DNA from: an uncultured Myxococcales bacterium | GTDB lineage: Bacteria; Myxococcota_A; UBA9042; CAIXZC01 | Reading direction: 5' to 3' | Assembly (NCBI GenBank): GCA_903895725.1 | Contig: CAITUV010000078.1 | Span: 1 to 64,000, forward strand | Length of the DNA: 64,000 nt | Shown: positions 25,332 through 33,569 of the stretch, piece by piece | Position numbering within the stretch: the first letter of the stretch is position 1 | Layout: each line of letters begins with the position of its first letter | Translations under genes and position numbers: made by a program | The notes under the pieces: generated by a model | Database searches by the model: none | Told to the model about the DNA's origin: nothing | The model's input: only the letters and a program-made list of their open reading frames with translations

Positions 25332-27881
25332 ATGACCGGAAAGAAGACCCTGTCGCGCGGCGCACGCTTCGTCAACACGCTCATCCTGCTGCTGGCCCTC
25401 ATCATCGCCATCGGGCTGGTGAACGTGATCTCGACCTACGTGTCCGGGAACGTTGACCTCACCGAGAACAGGGTGAACTCCCTTTCGCCCAAGACGATTG
25501 AAGTGCTCCAGTCCATGGTGAACGCGGACGACGGCGGCGAGCTGGAGATCCGCCTCTTCATCAGCCGCACGCTGCCCGATTCCATCAAGGGAGAATGGGG
25601 ACAGGACCAGAACCTGCGCGGGGTGGACCAGAAGTTCAGGGACAAGATCGAGGAGTTCCGGTCCCAGGGAAACGGGAAAGTCAAGGTCGTGGAGGTGACC
25701 GAGGACGTGGAGAAGCGGGCCGAGGACGCAGGCCTGGTGCCGTTTGTCGGCGAAGAGGCCAAGGTCAAAGCAGAGAAGCTGGAGATGACCCGGTACGTGC
25801 TCGGTGCGACGTTCAACGTGGGTGGCGAAGTCGAGGTGCTCGAGAAGGCCCTCGACCCCAACTACTTCGAGTTCGAGATCACCAAGCGCCTTCTGCGACT
25901 GAGCGATCGCTTGCAGAACAAGCGGAAGATCGAGCACCTGATCGTCGCAGCCAAGGACATCAGCGCCGCCCTCAAGGCGTGTACGGACGAGCTGACCGCG
26001 TTCGAGGTCAAGCCGGACGAGAAGCAGGAGACGTCGGGCATCGAAGGGCTGCTCGCCCCAATCGAAAATATGGAGCAGGAAGCAGCGGCCCTGGCCAAGA
26101 ACCGGGATACCATCCACGAAGAATGCCTGAAGGTCCGCGAGGCCGTCGAGACCCGCGGGATCCCGCTGGCGGGCCAGCACCGCCGTTTCGACGCCATTCT
26201 CAACGGAACCGGCCCCAAGGATTCGTACGGCGGCATGGCCGGGTTCCTCAAGGTGCTCGACCACTTCGAAGAGGCCCTCGCCCGCCAGGCCAAGCAGGCC
26301 GACGGGCAGCAGCCTCCGGTCCAGGAGATCATGGGGGACAAGAAGACCCTCCTTGCGCTTCGCGATGACGCCGAGGCCTTCAGGGAAATGCTCGAGAAGG
26401 CACCGGGGCAGCGCAAGATCGGCTTTGCCTGCGGCCATGGCGAGTTCTGCCCGTTCCCTTCCGACAAGCCGGTCATCGACCCCAAGATCGCGGGCATGAT
26501 GGGCCAGCAGAACCCGATCCACCAACGGTTCCTCGAGGTGGCGCTCCAGCTCCAGCAGCAGGTCAACCAGATCCTCGCCGGCATCAGCAACGGGTTGTTC
26601 ACGGACAAGGACTTCCAGCTTGAGCCGGTCAACGTCGCCAAGACCATCGGAGACGACTTCGCAGCCCTCGTCATCTGGGGCCCCCGCAGCAAGTACACGG
26701 AGCGCGAGCTGTATGAGATCGACCAGTACCTCCTGCGGGGTGGTTCGGTGCTGGTGTTCGCGGACAACTTCGACGTGTCGATGGCCAGCTTCTCCGAGGA
26801 TGCCGTCAAGGCGATGGGGCCGTTCAACCCCAACCCCAACATCACCAATGACTTCAACGCGCTCGTCGGCGTCGACCACAACCTCGACGACCTGCTTGCC
26901 CCGTACGGAATCCAGCTGAATCGTGACCTCCTGGTCGACGCGGTGAACAACAGCAAGGTCACGCTCCCCCATTCGGTGCGCAAGGGGCAGATGCTGATCC
27001 GCGGGACGAAGGACTTCGACTTCCCGCTCGTCGTCTACGCCCGCGACTTCGATCAGGGCAACGTCATCGTCGGCGGGCTGCCCGGGCTCTCGTTGCCGTT
27101 TGCCAGCAGCATGAAGTTCGAGGCCCCCGAGGGTACCGAGCTCGAAGTGAGCGAGGTGGTCAAGTCCGCAGCCAGCTCGCATGCCGTGCTCGACCCGGCC
27201 ACCCTTCCCGTGTCCGAGGGAGGGGAGAAGCTCAAGCTGCTGCCGCCGGAGCTCATGGAGCAGGCCAAGGCGCTTCCTGCCGACGGGCCGCACACGCTCG
27301 TAATCATGGCGACGGGGAAGTTCGTGTCCGCGTTCAAGGGCAAGGACGAGCCGCCCGAGGCGAAGGAGGAAGAACCGCAGGAGGAGGGGGCCCCTCCCAA
27401 GAAGGAAGAGAAAGAGCCGGAGCGGCTCAACGAAGGAACCGGCCGGCTCCTGGTCGTCGGCTGTGGGCTCGGAATCCCCCCGCTCACACTCGAGTCCGTG
27501 TTCAAGGACGTCAACGTCCAGCAGATCACCCAGGGCGAGATCCTCGTGCCGCAGGTGCGCCTCGAGAACTGGAAGATCAAGCTCAATCAGCTTCGCTCCG
27601 TGTACGGGGAGACCATCCCGGCCATGTTCAACATGCTCGACTGGGCCGTCCAGAGGGCCGCCCTCGCCGAAGTACGGGCCAAGAACTACTCGTTCCGTCC
27701 CATCGAGAGGATCGAGGAGGACACGCAGAAGCTCATCTCCTACGCGACGATTGGTGGACTGCCGCTCCTCTTCATCCTGTTCGGCGTCGCCTGGTGGCAG
27801 CTCAGGGTCATGCAGCGCCGGTCGCTTGCACGACGGTTCCAGGCAGCCCGTGCGAAGTCGCAGAAGTCCGAGGCGAGGTGA
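25332..27881 (+). CDS. GldG-like ABC auxiliary protein
   Basis: 849 residues. An N-terminal membrane anchor (LILLLALIIAIGLVNVISTY) is followed by VDLTENRVNSLSPKTIEVLQ, the start of the GldG-like extracytoplasmic part, and a large periplasmic region. An anchor near the C-terminus (LISYATIGGLPLLFILFGVAWW) closes the protein. VIWGPRSKYTERELYEIDQY and GGSVLVFADNFDV are typical of the ABC-type-uncharacterised/GldG core. It is larger than Bacteroidetes GldG, with a charged insert (RLNEGTGR preceded by a Glu/Lys tract). Function in the complex not known. Confidence 0.82.
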   Translation: MTGKKTLSRGARFVNTLILLLALIIAIGLVNVISTYVSGNVDLTENRVNSLSPKTIEVLQSMVNADDGGELEIRLFISRTLPDSIKGEWGQDQNLRGVDQKFRDKIEEFRSQGNGKVKVVEVTEDVEKRAEDAGLVPFVGEEAKVKAEKLEMTRYVLGATFNVGGEVEVLEKALDPNYFEFEITKRLLRLSDRLQNKRKIEHLIVAAKDISAALKACTDELTAFEVKPDEKQETSGIEGLLAPIENMEQEAAALAKNRDTIHEECLKVREAVETRGIPLAGQHRRFDAILNGTGPKDSYGGMAGFLKVLDHFEEALARQAKQADGQQPPVQEIMGDKKTLLALRDDAEAFREMLEKAPGQRKIGFACGHGEFCPFPSDKPVIDPKIAGMMGQQNPIHQRFLEVALQLQQQVNQILAGISNGLFTDKDFQLEPVNVAKTIGDDFAALVIWGPRSKYTERELYEIDQYLLRGGSVLVFADNFDVSMASFSEDAVKAMGPFNPNPNITNDFNALVGVDHNLDDLLAPYGIQLNRDLLVDAVNNSKVTLPHSVRKGQMLIRGTKDFDFPLVVYARDFDQGNVIVGGLPGLSLPFASSMKFEAPEGTELEVSEVVKSAASSHAVLDPATLPVSEGGEKLKLLPPELMEQAKALPADGPHTLVIMATGKFVSAFKGKDEPPEAKEEEPQEEGAPPKKEEKEPERLNEGTGRLLVVGCGLGIPPLTLESVFKDVNVQQITQGEILVPQVRLENWKIKLNQLRSVYGETIPAMFNMLDWAVQRAALAEVRAKNYSFRPIERIEEDTQKLISYATIGGLPLLFILFGVAWWQLRVMQRRSLARRFQAARAKSQKSEAR

Positions 27882-27885
27882 ACCA

Positions 27886-29877
27886 ATGAACAAGACCACG
27901 ATCATTGCACTGGCAGCGGTTCTCGCCCTGGGGGCCGTGCTCTTCATCGTCACTCGCCAGCCCGAGACGGAAAAGCTCACCGACCTTTCCGTTCCCGGCC
28001 TCAAGCTGCCCGACGAAGAGTCGGCCAAGGAAGAAGACCCGGCCGCCGGGGAGAAGAAGGATCCGGAGAAGGAAGCGGCCGAGGCCGCCAAGATCGGCCC
28101 TGCGGACCGTATCGTGTTCGTCCGTGACGGGGTCGAGACCGTGCTCAAGCGGGTCGACAAGGACATCTGGCGCATCGAGAAGCCGGTTTCCGCACTGGCC
28201 GAAATCTACAAAGTCCGGGCCATGCTCCGTGCGTTCGACACGGCCTTGTCGTCCAACTACGCCCGACGGGCCGAGGCCGCGGAGCTGGCCAATGTCATGC
28301 TCGACGAGAAGGCCCGCATCCGAGTCACTATGCTCCAGGGGGAGGCCAAGCTTGTGGACCTCTACGTGGGCAAGGTGGACAAGAAGGATGCCATGAACGG
28401 CGACGAGCCCGATACCCTGGTCATGGCAACCGAGGGGGAATCCATCTATTACCGGCTTCCGGGCAAGGATCTTCGCAGCCCGTTCGAGGTCGAGCTGACC
28501 GATCTGCGGGACAAGAAGCTCTTCGAGTTCAAGAAGGACGACGTGGTGCGCATCGAGGTGACCGACCCCCGCGAAGGGCAGGCCCCGAAGATGGTGCTCG
28601 AGAAGAAGGCGTCCGACAAGCCGGCCGGCGACAAGGGAGAAGGGAGCGAGGCCAAGGACGAGTGGCTGCTCAAGGAACCGGCGGGGATGGACGTCGAGGG
28701 GGTGGACGGCTTCGTCTCCTCGCTGGCCAATGCGCGGGCCGACGAGTTCCTCGACAAGCTCCCGGGGGCCGATTCCGCTGCCCTGGACAAGGCCTACCGC
28801 CTTACTGCGACGGTCAAGTCCGGTGGCAAGGAGGAAACGTTCACCCTCGCCATCGGTGCCGGCCGCAAGAAGGGGGTCTACGCCCGGGTCGAAGGTCGGG
28901 ATGGGATCGTCCTCATCGGCAAGTGGTCCGCGGATCAGCTCCTGAAGTCACTGTCCGACCTGCGCCGTAAGAAGATCTTCTCGTTCGAAGAGAAGGACAT
29001 CGAGAAGGTCGCGGTCAACGTGGCGGGCAAGGCCCCGTTCACCGTGGCACGGGATGGGACTGGCTGGAAGTTCATCGAGCCGGCCGGCGAGTTCGCAGCG
29101 TCCTCCAAGGTCAAGTCGCTGGCCAACAGCATCGCCAACTTCCGCGTCGCCGATTTCCTCGACAAGGCCCCGGACGATGCCGGCCTCGATGCCACGGCTG
29201 CCCGCGTCACGGTCACCCTGTCCGCCGCGGCCGGAAGCGGCAGCTCCACGCTGATCATCGGCAAGGAATACAAGGACAAGGATTCCCAGGAGCGCTACTA
29301 CGCAAGACTTGAGGGGAACGACCAGGTCTTCTCGATCCAGAAGTTCTCCCGGGAGAACGTGCTCAAGGAAATGGACGATCTCCGGGACAAGCGACTCTAC
29401 CGCATCGAGAAGGAAGACATCGCCTCCTTCACGATCAAGCATCCGGACGAGGAGCTCTCGTTTGCTCCGGCCACCAAGGACGGCAAGGAAGTCTGGAACC
29501 TCTCCGGTCCCAAGCCGAAGGAAGACGTGAACGTCGCCTCCATCCTCTCGACGCTGGCCTCGCTGGACGTGGAGAAGACGGTGGACGGGAAGAAGCCGGA
29601 GGAGGTTGGCCTGGACAAGGAAACCATCACGGTCAGCTTCAAGATGAAGGACGGCACCGAGCATTCCGTCACGCTCAGCGAGGAGGTCGACGACACCAGC
29701 ACCTACGCCACGACGGCCGAGGGGCCGATGGCGGGCAAGATCTTCCTCATCAGCAAGTACAAGGTCCAGAACCTCACCAAGAAGACCCCCGACTTCGACA
29801 AGAAGCCCTCCCCCGGCGGCCCCGACGGAATGCCGATGGGCGGAATGCCGATGGGCGGAATGCCGATGGGCATGTAA
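27886..29877 (+). CDS. DUF4340-domain anchored protein
   Basis: 663 residues with an N-terminal membrane anchor (IIALAAVLALGAVLFIV). The rest is repeats of a domain shaped like IEKPVSALAEIYKVRAMLRA, then FVSSLANARADEFLDK and KSLANSIANFRVADFLDK, with LRDKKLFEFKKDDVVRIEV and LRRKKIFSFEEKDIEKVAV, typical of DUF4340 proteins found next to GldG. The tail is three copies of MPMGG. The ATG at 27886 follows the GldG stop by 4 nt. It probably completes the envelope complex. Confidence 0.8.
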   Translation: MNKTTIIALAAVLALGAVLFIVTRQPETEKLTDLSVPGLKLPDEESAKEEDPAAGEKKDPEKEAAEAAKIGPADRIVFVRDGVETVLKRVDKDIWRIEKPVSALAEIYKVRAMLRAFDTALSSNYARRAEAAELANVMLDEKARIRVTMLQGEAKLVDLYVGKVDKKDAMNGDEPDTLVMATEGESIYYRLPGKDLRSPFEVELTDLRDKKLFEFKKDDVVRIEVTDPREGQAPKMVLEKKASDKPAGDKGEGSEAKDEWLLKEPAGMDVEGVDGFVSSLANARADEFLDKLPGADSAALDKAYRLTATVKSGGKEETFTLAIGAGRKKGVYARVEGRDGIVLIGKWSADQLLKSLSDLRRKKIFSFEEKDIEKVAVNVAGKAPFTVARDGTGWKFIEPAGEFAASSKVKSLANSIANFRVADFLDKAPDDAGLDATAARVTVTLSAAAGSGSSTLIIGKEYKDKDSQERYYARLEGNDQVFSIQKFSRENVLKEMDDLRDKRLYRIEKEDIASFTIKHPDEELSFAPATKDGKEVWNLSGPKPKEDVNVASILSTLASLDVEKTVDGKKPEEVGLDKETITVSFKMKDGTEHSVTLSEEVDDTSTYATTAEGPMAGKIFLISKYKVQNLTKKTPDFDKKPSPGGPDGMPMGGMPMGGMPMGM

Positions 29878-29951
29878 CCCCCCTCCATCGTCATCGGCAT
29901 CACAATCGAAATCGTTGTCGCCCCCCTCGCTCCTTCGTTCCGCCTTCCCGC

Positions 29952-29980
29952 TTGTCGCCCGCCCCCTCACCTGATATACA
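29952..29980 (+). promoter_or_regulatory. Candidate promoter of the microcompartment operon
   Basis: TTGTCG (29952-29957), a 17-base spacer and TATACA (29975-29980) with an extended TG two bases upstream. A start site near 29987 would give a 21-nt leader to the ATG at 30008, which has CAGGGG as ribosome site. The preceding gene ends at 29877, so this is where a new transcript would begin. Confidence 0.5.
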
Positions 29981-30007
29981 TACCCGGGTTTGTTCGCAGG
30001 GGCGCGC

Positions 30008-30349
30008 ATGAAACTGTGCCGTGTAGTCGGTGCCGTTTGGGGGGGCAAGGAAGCCGGTTCGCTGGGCGGGCGCAAGCTGCTCGCCGTGCGGCCGGTGGCC
30101 GTTGCCCGGGGGACGTCGCCTGCGGATATCGAGGCCGATGGCGAGCGGCCCGAGCTCCAGGGAGGAATCATCGTGGCCCTGGATCAGCTCGGTGCGGGTA
30201 TCGGCGAATACGTGCTCGTGGCACACGGGAGCCGGGTGCGGGATCTCACGCTGGGGCCTGGCGTGCCGACCAAGGACGTGGTCGTGGCGATCGTCGATTC
30301 GGCCCACTTGGAGCTGGACCTGCTTTGCGACGGGGGGGGTGCCGCATGA
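30008..30349 (+). CDS. Microcompartment vertex protein (EutN/CcmL, BMC-P), copy 1
   Basis: 113 residues: MKLCRVVGAVWGGKEAGSLG, then GRKLLAVRPV, then GGIIVALDQLGAGIGEYVLV and KDVVVAIVD. These match the pentameric BMC-P pattern: an N-terminal strand 'VGxVW.t.k...l.GrKLL.V.p', then 'vA.D.lGAG.GE.VLV..GS.a', then 'vvAIVD'. BMC-P pentamers cap the vertices of bacterial microcompartments. The ATG at 30008 is chosen over a TTG at 29990 because of CAGGGG. A 15-residue insert follows the first strand pair. Confidence 0.87.
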   Translation: MKLCRVVGAVWGGKEAGSLGGRKLLAVRPVAVARGTSPADIEADGERPELQGGIIVALDQLGAGIGEYVLVAHGSRVRDLTLGPGVPTKDVVVAIVDSAHLELDLLCDGGGAA

Positions 30350-30362
30350 TTCGAGGTGCCGC

Positions 30363-30767
30363 ATGATCCTCGGCCGGCTGGTGGGTACGGTGTGGGCAAC
30401 CCGCAAGAATCCTCGGCTCGAGAACCTCAAGCTGGCGATCGTGCGCCCCTATTTCTGGTACAACCCGAGCCATGATTGCGAGCACGTGATCGCGGTGGAC
30501 CAGGTCGGAGCCGAGGTGGGGCAGGACGTGCTGGTGTGCGTCGGCCAGCCGGGCCGCTGGGCCGCTGGCGATTCCCGTTGCCCGGTCGAAGCCTCGGTCA
30601 TGGCCATCGTCGACCGGGTGGAGATCGAGCGGGGATGCGAGAACGCATCGACCGTACCCTTTGCATTGCACGAGGAATTCAGGCCGGCCACGCTGGTTCG
30701 AGTGGGCCACGAGGACGACGTCGCTGCCTCAGCGTCTGTTGATTCCGGACAAGGGGGCACGCCATGA
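30363..30767 (+). CDS. Microcompartment vertex protein (BMC-P), copy 2
   Basis: 134 residues starting MILGRLVGTVWATRKNPRLE, then NLKLAIVRPYFWYN. It has the AVDQVGAEVGQDVLVCVGQP block and VMAIVDRVEIE. It is longer than a typical BMC-P (80-100 residues) because of a C-terminal tail of about 40 residues (PFALHEEFRPATLVRVGHED) that is not in the other copies. The start follows copy 1 by 13 nt and the stop overlaps copy 3 (ATGA). The upstream frame is open but there is no reason to extend it. Confidence 0.85.
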   Translation: MILGRLVGTVWATRKNPRLENLKLAIVRPYFWYNPSHDCEHVIAVDQVGAEVGQDVLVCVGQPGRWAAGDSRCPVEASVMAIVDRVEIERGCENASTVPFALHEEFRPATLVRVGHEDDVAASASVDSGQGGTP

Positions 30768-31081
30768 TCCTCGGTCGTGTCATCGGCGAAGTGTGGGCCA
30801 CGAAGAAGAATCCCCGCATCGAAGGGCGCAAGGCACTGCTCGTGGCCGTTCTGGCGCAGAATGAAGAGAAGCGTACACCGACGGGCGAGGTGGTCGTTGC
30901 GTTTGACAATATCGGTGCCCGAATCGGAAACACCGTGACCGTGACCTGGGGAAGCGGTGCGCGGGCGGTGTTTGCCGCCCCGGACAATCGATGGGTGCTG
31001 GCCGATGCCGCGGTGGCCCGCATCGTCGATGCCGTGTCGGTCGAGAAGGATGGCCGCGAAGTGGAAGAACGGGAGGACTAG
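30764..31081 (+). CDS. Microcompartment vertex protein (BMC-P), copy 3
   Basis: 105 residues: MILGRVIGEVWATKKNPRIE, then GRKALLVAVL, VVVAFDNIGARIGNTVTVTW, GSGARAVF and AAVARIVDAVSVE. The pattern is the usual BMC-P one with a short acidic end (REVEERED). It begins inside the stop of copy 2 (ATGA, 30764-30767), so translation is coupled. Four differing pentamers in a row argue for hetero-pentamers, division of vertex types, or specialised roles. Confidence 0.86.
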   Translation: MILGRVIGEVWATKKNPRIEGRKALLVAVLAQNEEKRTPTGEVVVAFDNIGARIGNTVTVTWGSGARAVFAAPDNRWVLADAAVARIVDAVSVEKDGREVEERED

Positions 31082-31082
31082 G

Positions 31083-31424
31083 ATGTTCATGGGCAAGGTG
31101 GTCGGAACGGTCTGGTCCACGGTCAAGTGGGAGGGGCTCCACGGGCTGAAGTTCCTGGTCGTGCGCCCGTATCACCTGGCCGATCTGGCACCCCATCTCC
31201 AGGTGCGCCCCTCGCCGTTCACGATGTACGACGGCGTAGTCGCTGCCGACGTGCTAGGGGCCGGCCCCGGCGAAGACGTCATCGTCGCCTACGGCCATTC
31301 GGCCCGTGTCGCCATCGAGCCGGAGCTTCCTGACGGCAAGCTGCCGTCACGACCGATCGATGCGGCCGTCGTCGCCATCGTGGATCGCTATCATGTCGAG
31401 TCTGCAGCCCAGGACGAGAGATAG
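31083..31424 (+). CDS. Microcompartment vertex protein (BMC-P), copy 4
   Basis: 113 residues from an ATG at 31083, one base after the stop of copy 3: MFMGKVVGTVWSTVKWEGLH, then GLKFLVVRPY, VVAADVLGAGPGEDVIVAYG, HSARVA and AAVVAIVDRYHVE. The first ATG in frame (30957) lies inside copy 3 and is rejected. A 30-residue loop (LAPHLQVRPSPFTMYDG) replaces the short one of standard members. It ends 12 nt before the ACT-domain gene. Confidence 0.86.
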   Translation: MFMGKVVGTVWSTVKWEGLHGLKFLVVRPYHLADLAPHLQVRPSPFTMYDGVVAADVLGAGPGEDVIVAYGHSARVAIEPELPDGKLPSRPIDAAVVAIVDRYHVESAAQDER

Positions 31425-31436
31425 TTTGGAGTTGAA

Positions 31437-32129
31437 ATGAAGAAGGCAGTGACCGAAAAAGACATCGAAACCGGGCAGAAGGACGGCATGTTCCTCGTGT
31501 CGAGGGAGATGCTGCTCACTCCGGGGGCGCGGGAGTTCGCTTCCCGCAAGGGAATCACGCTCAAGTACGTTGCGGAGGAGCCTCCCAAGGCTGCCGCTCC
31601 GCTCAAGAGCGAGGCCCTGGAGAAGCTCATCGAGGACATCGTGGTCCAGGAGGTGGCCCGACGCTCTGCGGCCTCGGCCGGTGCTCCGGCACCGTCTTCG
31701 GCTGCGCCGGCGACCACGGCTGCGGCGTCGGAGCAGGCACCGCCCCGTATCAAGGCCGAGGCAGCGATGGACCAGTCGGTCTGCTCATCGCTCGATGCCC
31801 AGTGCCGAGAGACGATTCTCAACCTCTCCCGTCCCGATTCGACGGGGAACCGGGCCATCGTCACGGTGGTCGGTCACAACCGGCCGGGCATCGTAGCCCG
31901 GATTTCGGCGGTGGTGGCCGAGTGCGGCGGAGATCTGGCCGACATCAGCCAGGTGATCCTGGCGGACTACTTCTCCATGATCTTCATCGTCAATCTTGAC
32001 GGTCTGGAGAGGAACAACCTGTCGTTCCGCATCTTCAAGGAGAGGCTCCAGGACGAGGCGCTGCGCATCGGCCAGACCCAGATCCTCGTGATGCACGAGA
32101 ACATCTTCAAGTCCATGCACAAGGTGTGA
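31437..32129 (+). CDS. ACT-domain protein with microcompartment-targeting-like N-terminus
   Basis: 230 residues. The C-terminal 92 (NRAIVTVVGHNRPGIVARIS, then CGGDLADISQVI and IGQTQILVMHENIF) are a UPF0237-type ACT domain, which usually stands alone at about 90 residues. Ahead of it are two features. Residues 1-45 (VTEKDIETGQKDG, then LLTPGAREFASRKGITLKYV) resemble the N-terminal region of microcompartment-associated EutT-type proteins. Residues 60-77 (ALEKLIEDIVVQEVARRS) form an amphipathic helix of the encapsulation-peptide type, followed by an Ala/Pro/Ser linker (78-110). It follows four vertex genes by 12 nt and precedes DUF711 by 3 nt. Targeting to the compartment lumen is inferred. Confidence 0.8.
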   Translation: MKKAVTEKDIETGQKDGMFLVSREMLLTPGAREFASRKGITLKYVAEEPPKAAAPLKSEALEKLIEDIVVQEVARRSAASAGAPAPSSAAPATTAAASEQAPPRIKAEAAMDQSVCSSLDAQCRETILNLSRPDSTGNRAIVTVVGHNRPGIVARISAVVAECGGDLADISQVILADYFSMIFIVNLDGLERNNLSFRIFKERLQDEALRIGQTQILVMHENIFKSMHKV

Positions 32130-32132
32130 CCG

Positions 32133-33509
32133 ATGCTCTTCTCGATGAACGAGATCCACGAGACGATCCGGATGATCGAGGCCGAGCATCTCGACATCCG
32201 CACGGTCACCCTGGGGGTCTCACTGCTGGATGCCCCGCACGGGTCGGTGGATGCGCTGTGCAAGTTCCTCTATGAGCGCCTGTACGGGCGGGCTCACCGC
32301 CTGGTCGAGTGCGCCGCCCAGGTCGAGGACCGCTACGGCATTCCGATCGTGAACAAGCGGATTTCGCTGACCCCCATGTCGCTGGTCTGCGAAGGGCTCA
32401 AGACCACGGACGAATACGTGGCGGTGGCCCGGGTGCTCGACCAGGTGGCCCAGGACGTGGGCGTGGACTACATCGCCGGGTTCTCGGCCCTGGTCCACAA
32501 GGGGGCAACGACCGGTGACCTGCGGTTCATGCGCTCAATCCCCAAGGCACTGGCTGCGACCAAGCGGGTCTGCTCCTCGGTCAACCTGGGCAGCACCCGC
32601 TCCGGGATCAACATGGACTCGGTGCTCGTGATGGCGGAAACCATCAAGGAGCTGGCTGAAATCACGCCGCACGGGGCCGGTTGCGCCCGGCTGGTCGTGT
32701 TCTGCAACGCGGCCGAGGACAATCCGTTCATCGCGGGGGCGTTCCACGGCGTGGGCGAGCCGGATGCCGTGATCAACGTTGGCGTGAGCGGCCCCGGAGT
32801 CGTGCTGGCTGCGCTTCGGCGCATGAAGCGGGAGGGGAAGTTCTCGGACCTGGCCCAGGTGGCCGAGACGATCAAGAAGATGGCGTTCAAGATCACCCGC
32901 GCCGGGGAATTGGTTGGCCGGGAAGTCGCCGGGATGCTGGGGGACCCCGTGTCCTTCGGCATCGTGGACCTGTCGCTGGCACCGACGCCGGCCATCGGGG
33001 ATTCGATTTCGGACATCATCGAGGAGATGGGGGTCGAGGCCACTGGAGCCCCGGGAACTACGGCTGCGCTGGCCATGCTGGTCGACGCGGTCAAGAAGGG
33101 CGGTACCATGGCATCCACCTCGGTGGGCGGCCTGTCCGGTGCCTTCATCCCGGTCAGCGAGGATGCCGGAATGGTCGCCGCAGCACTGAGGGGCAGCATC
33201 TGCCTCGAGAAGCTCGAGGCCATGACCGCGGTCTGTTCCGTCGGGCTGGACATGGTCGCGGTGCCCGGGGACACGCCGGTGGAGACCATCGCAGGGATCA
33301 TCGCTGATGAGCTGGCCATCGGCATGGTGAACAACAAGACCACGGCCGTTCGGATCCTCCCGGTTCCCGACTCCAAGCCGGGCGATGTCATCGACCTGGG
33401 GGGGCTCCTCGGACAGCTCGTGATCATGCCCGTCTCCCAATACTCGTGCGCCGGCTTCGTGCGTCTGACCGGGCGCATTCCGCCGCCGATCACGAGCGTG
33501 AAGAACTAG
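32133..33509 (+). CDS. UPF0210/DUF711 (PFL-like fold) protein
   Basis: 458 residues, close to the family size. INEIHETIRMIEAEHLDIRT and LGVSLLDAPHGS at the start, then NKRISLTPMSLVCEGL, TRSGINMDSVLVMAETIKEL and TTAALAMLVDAVKKGG are the family blocks. Solved UPF0210 structures have a pyruvate-formate-lyase-like barrel, but I see no glycyl radical motif near the C-terminus and the reaction is unknown. In many bacteria this gene lies next to the ACT-domain gene, as here. Its presence behind vertex genes makes it a candidate cargo enzyme. Confidence 0.85.
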   Translation: MLFSMNEIHETIRMIEAEHLDIRTVTLGVSLLDAPHGSVDALCKFLYERLYGRAHRLVECAAQVEDRYGIPIVNKRISLTPMSLVCEGLKTTDEYVAVARVLDQVAQDVGVDYIAGFSALVHKGATTGDLRFMRSIPKALAATKRVCSSVNLGSTRSGINMDSVLVMAETIKELAEITPHGAGCARLVVFCNAAEDNPFIAGAFHGVGEPDAVINVGVSGPGVVLAALRRMKREGKFSDLAQVAETIKKMAFKITRAGELVGREVAGMLGDPVSFGIVDLSLAPTPAIGDSISDIIEEMGVEATGAPGTTAALAMLVDAVKKGGTMASTSVGGLSGAFIPVSEDAGMVAAALRGSICLEKLEAMTAVCSVGLDMVAVPGDTPVETIAGIIADELAIGMVNNKTTAVRILPVPDSKPGDVIDLGGLLGQLVIMPVSQYSCAGFVRLTGRIPPPITSVKN

Positions 33510-33569
33510 CACGGGGTTCGGGGCTTGGGGCCGGGGGTTCGGGGCGTAGGCACGAGAAGTAGCGGGGGA

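Noticed and set aside
23534..25411. 625-codon minus-strand frame across the ABC transporter genes
   Set aside because: It is antisense to well-supported ABC genes and its composition is unlike a folded protein.
25227..28175. Very long minus-strand open frame opposite the GldG-like gene
   Set aside because: It is the reverse-strand shadow of a GC-rich gene, has low-complexity Arg/Leu/Asp-rich sequence and no family motif. The plus-strand reading has clear domains.
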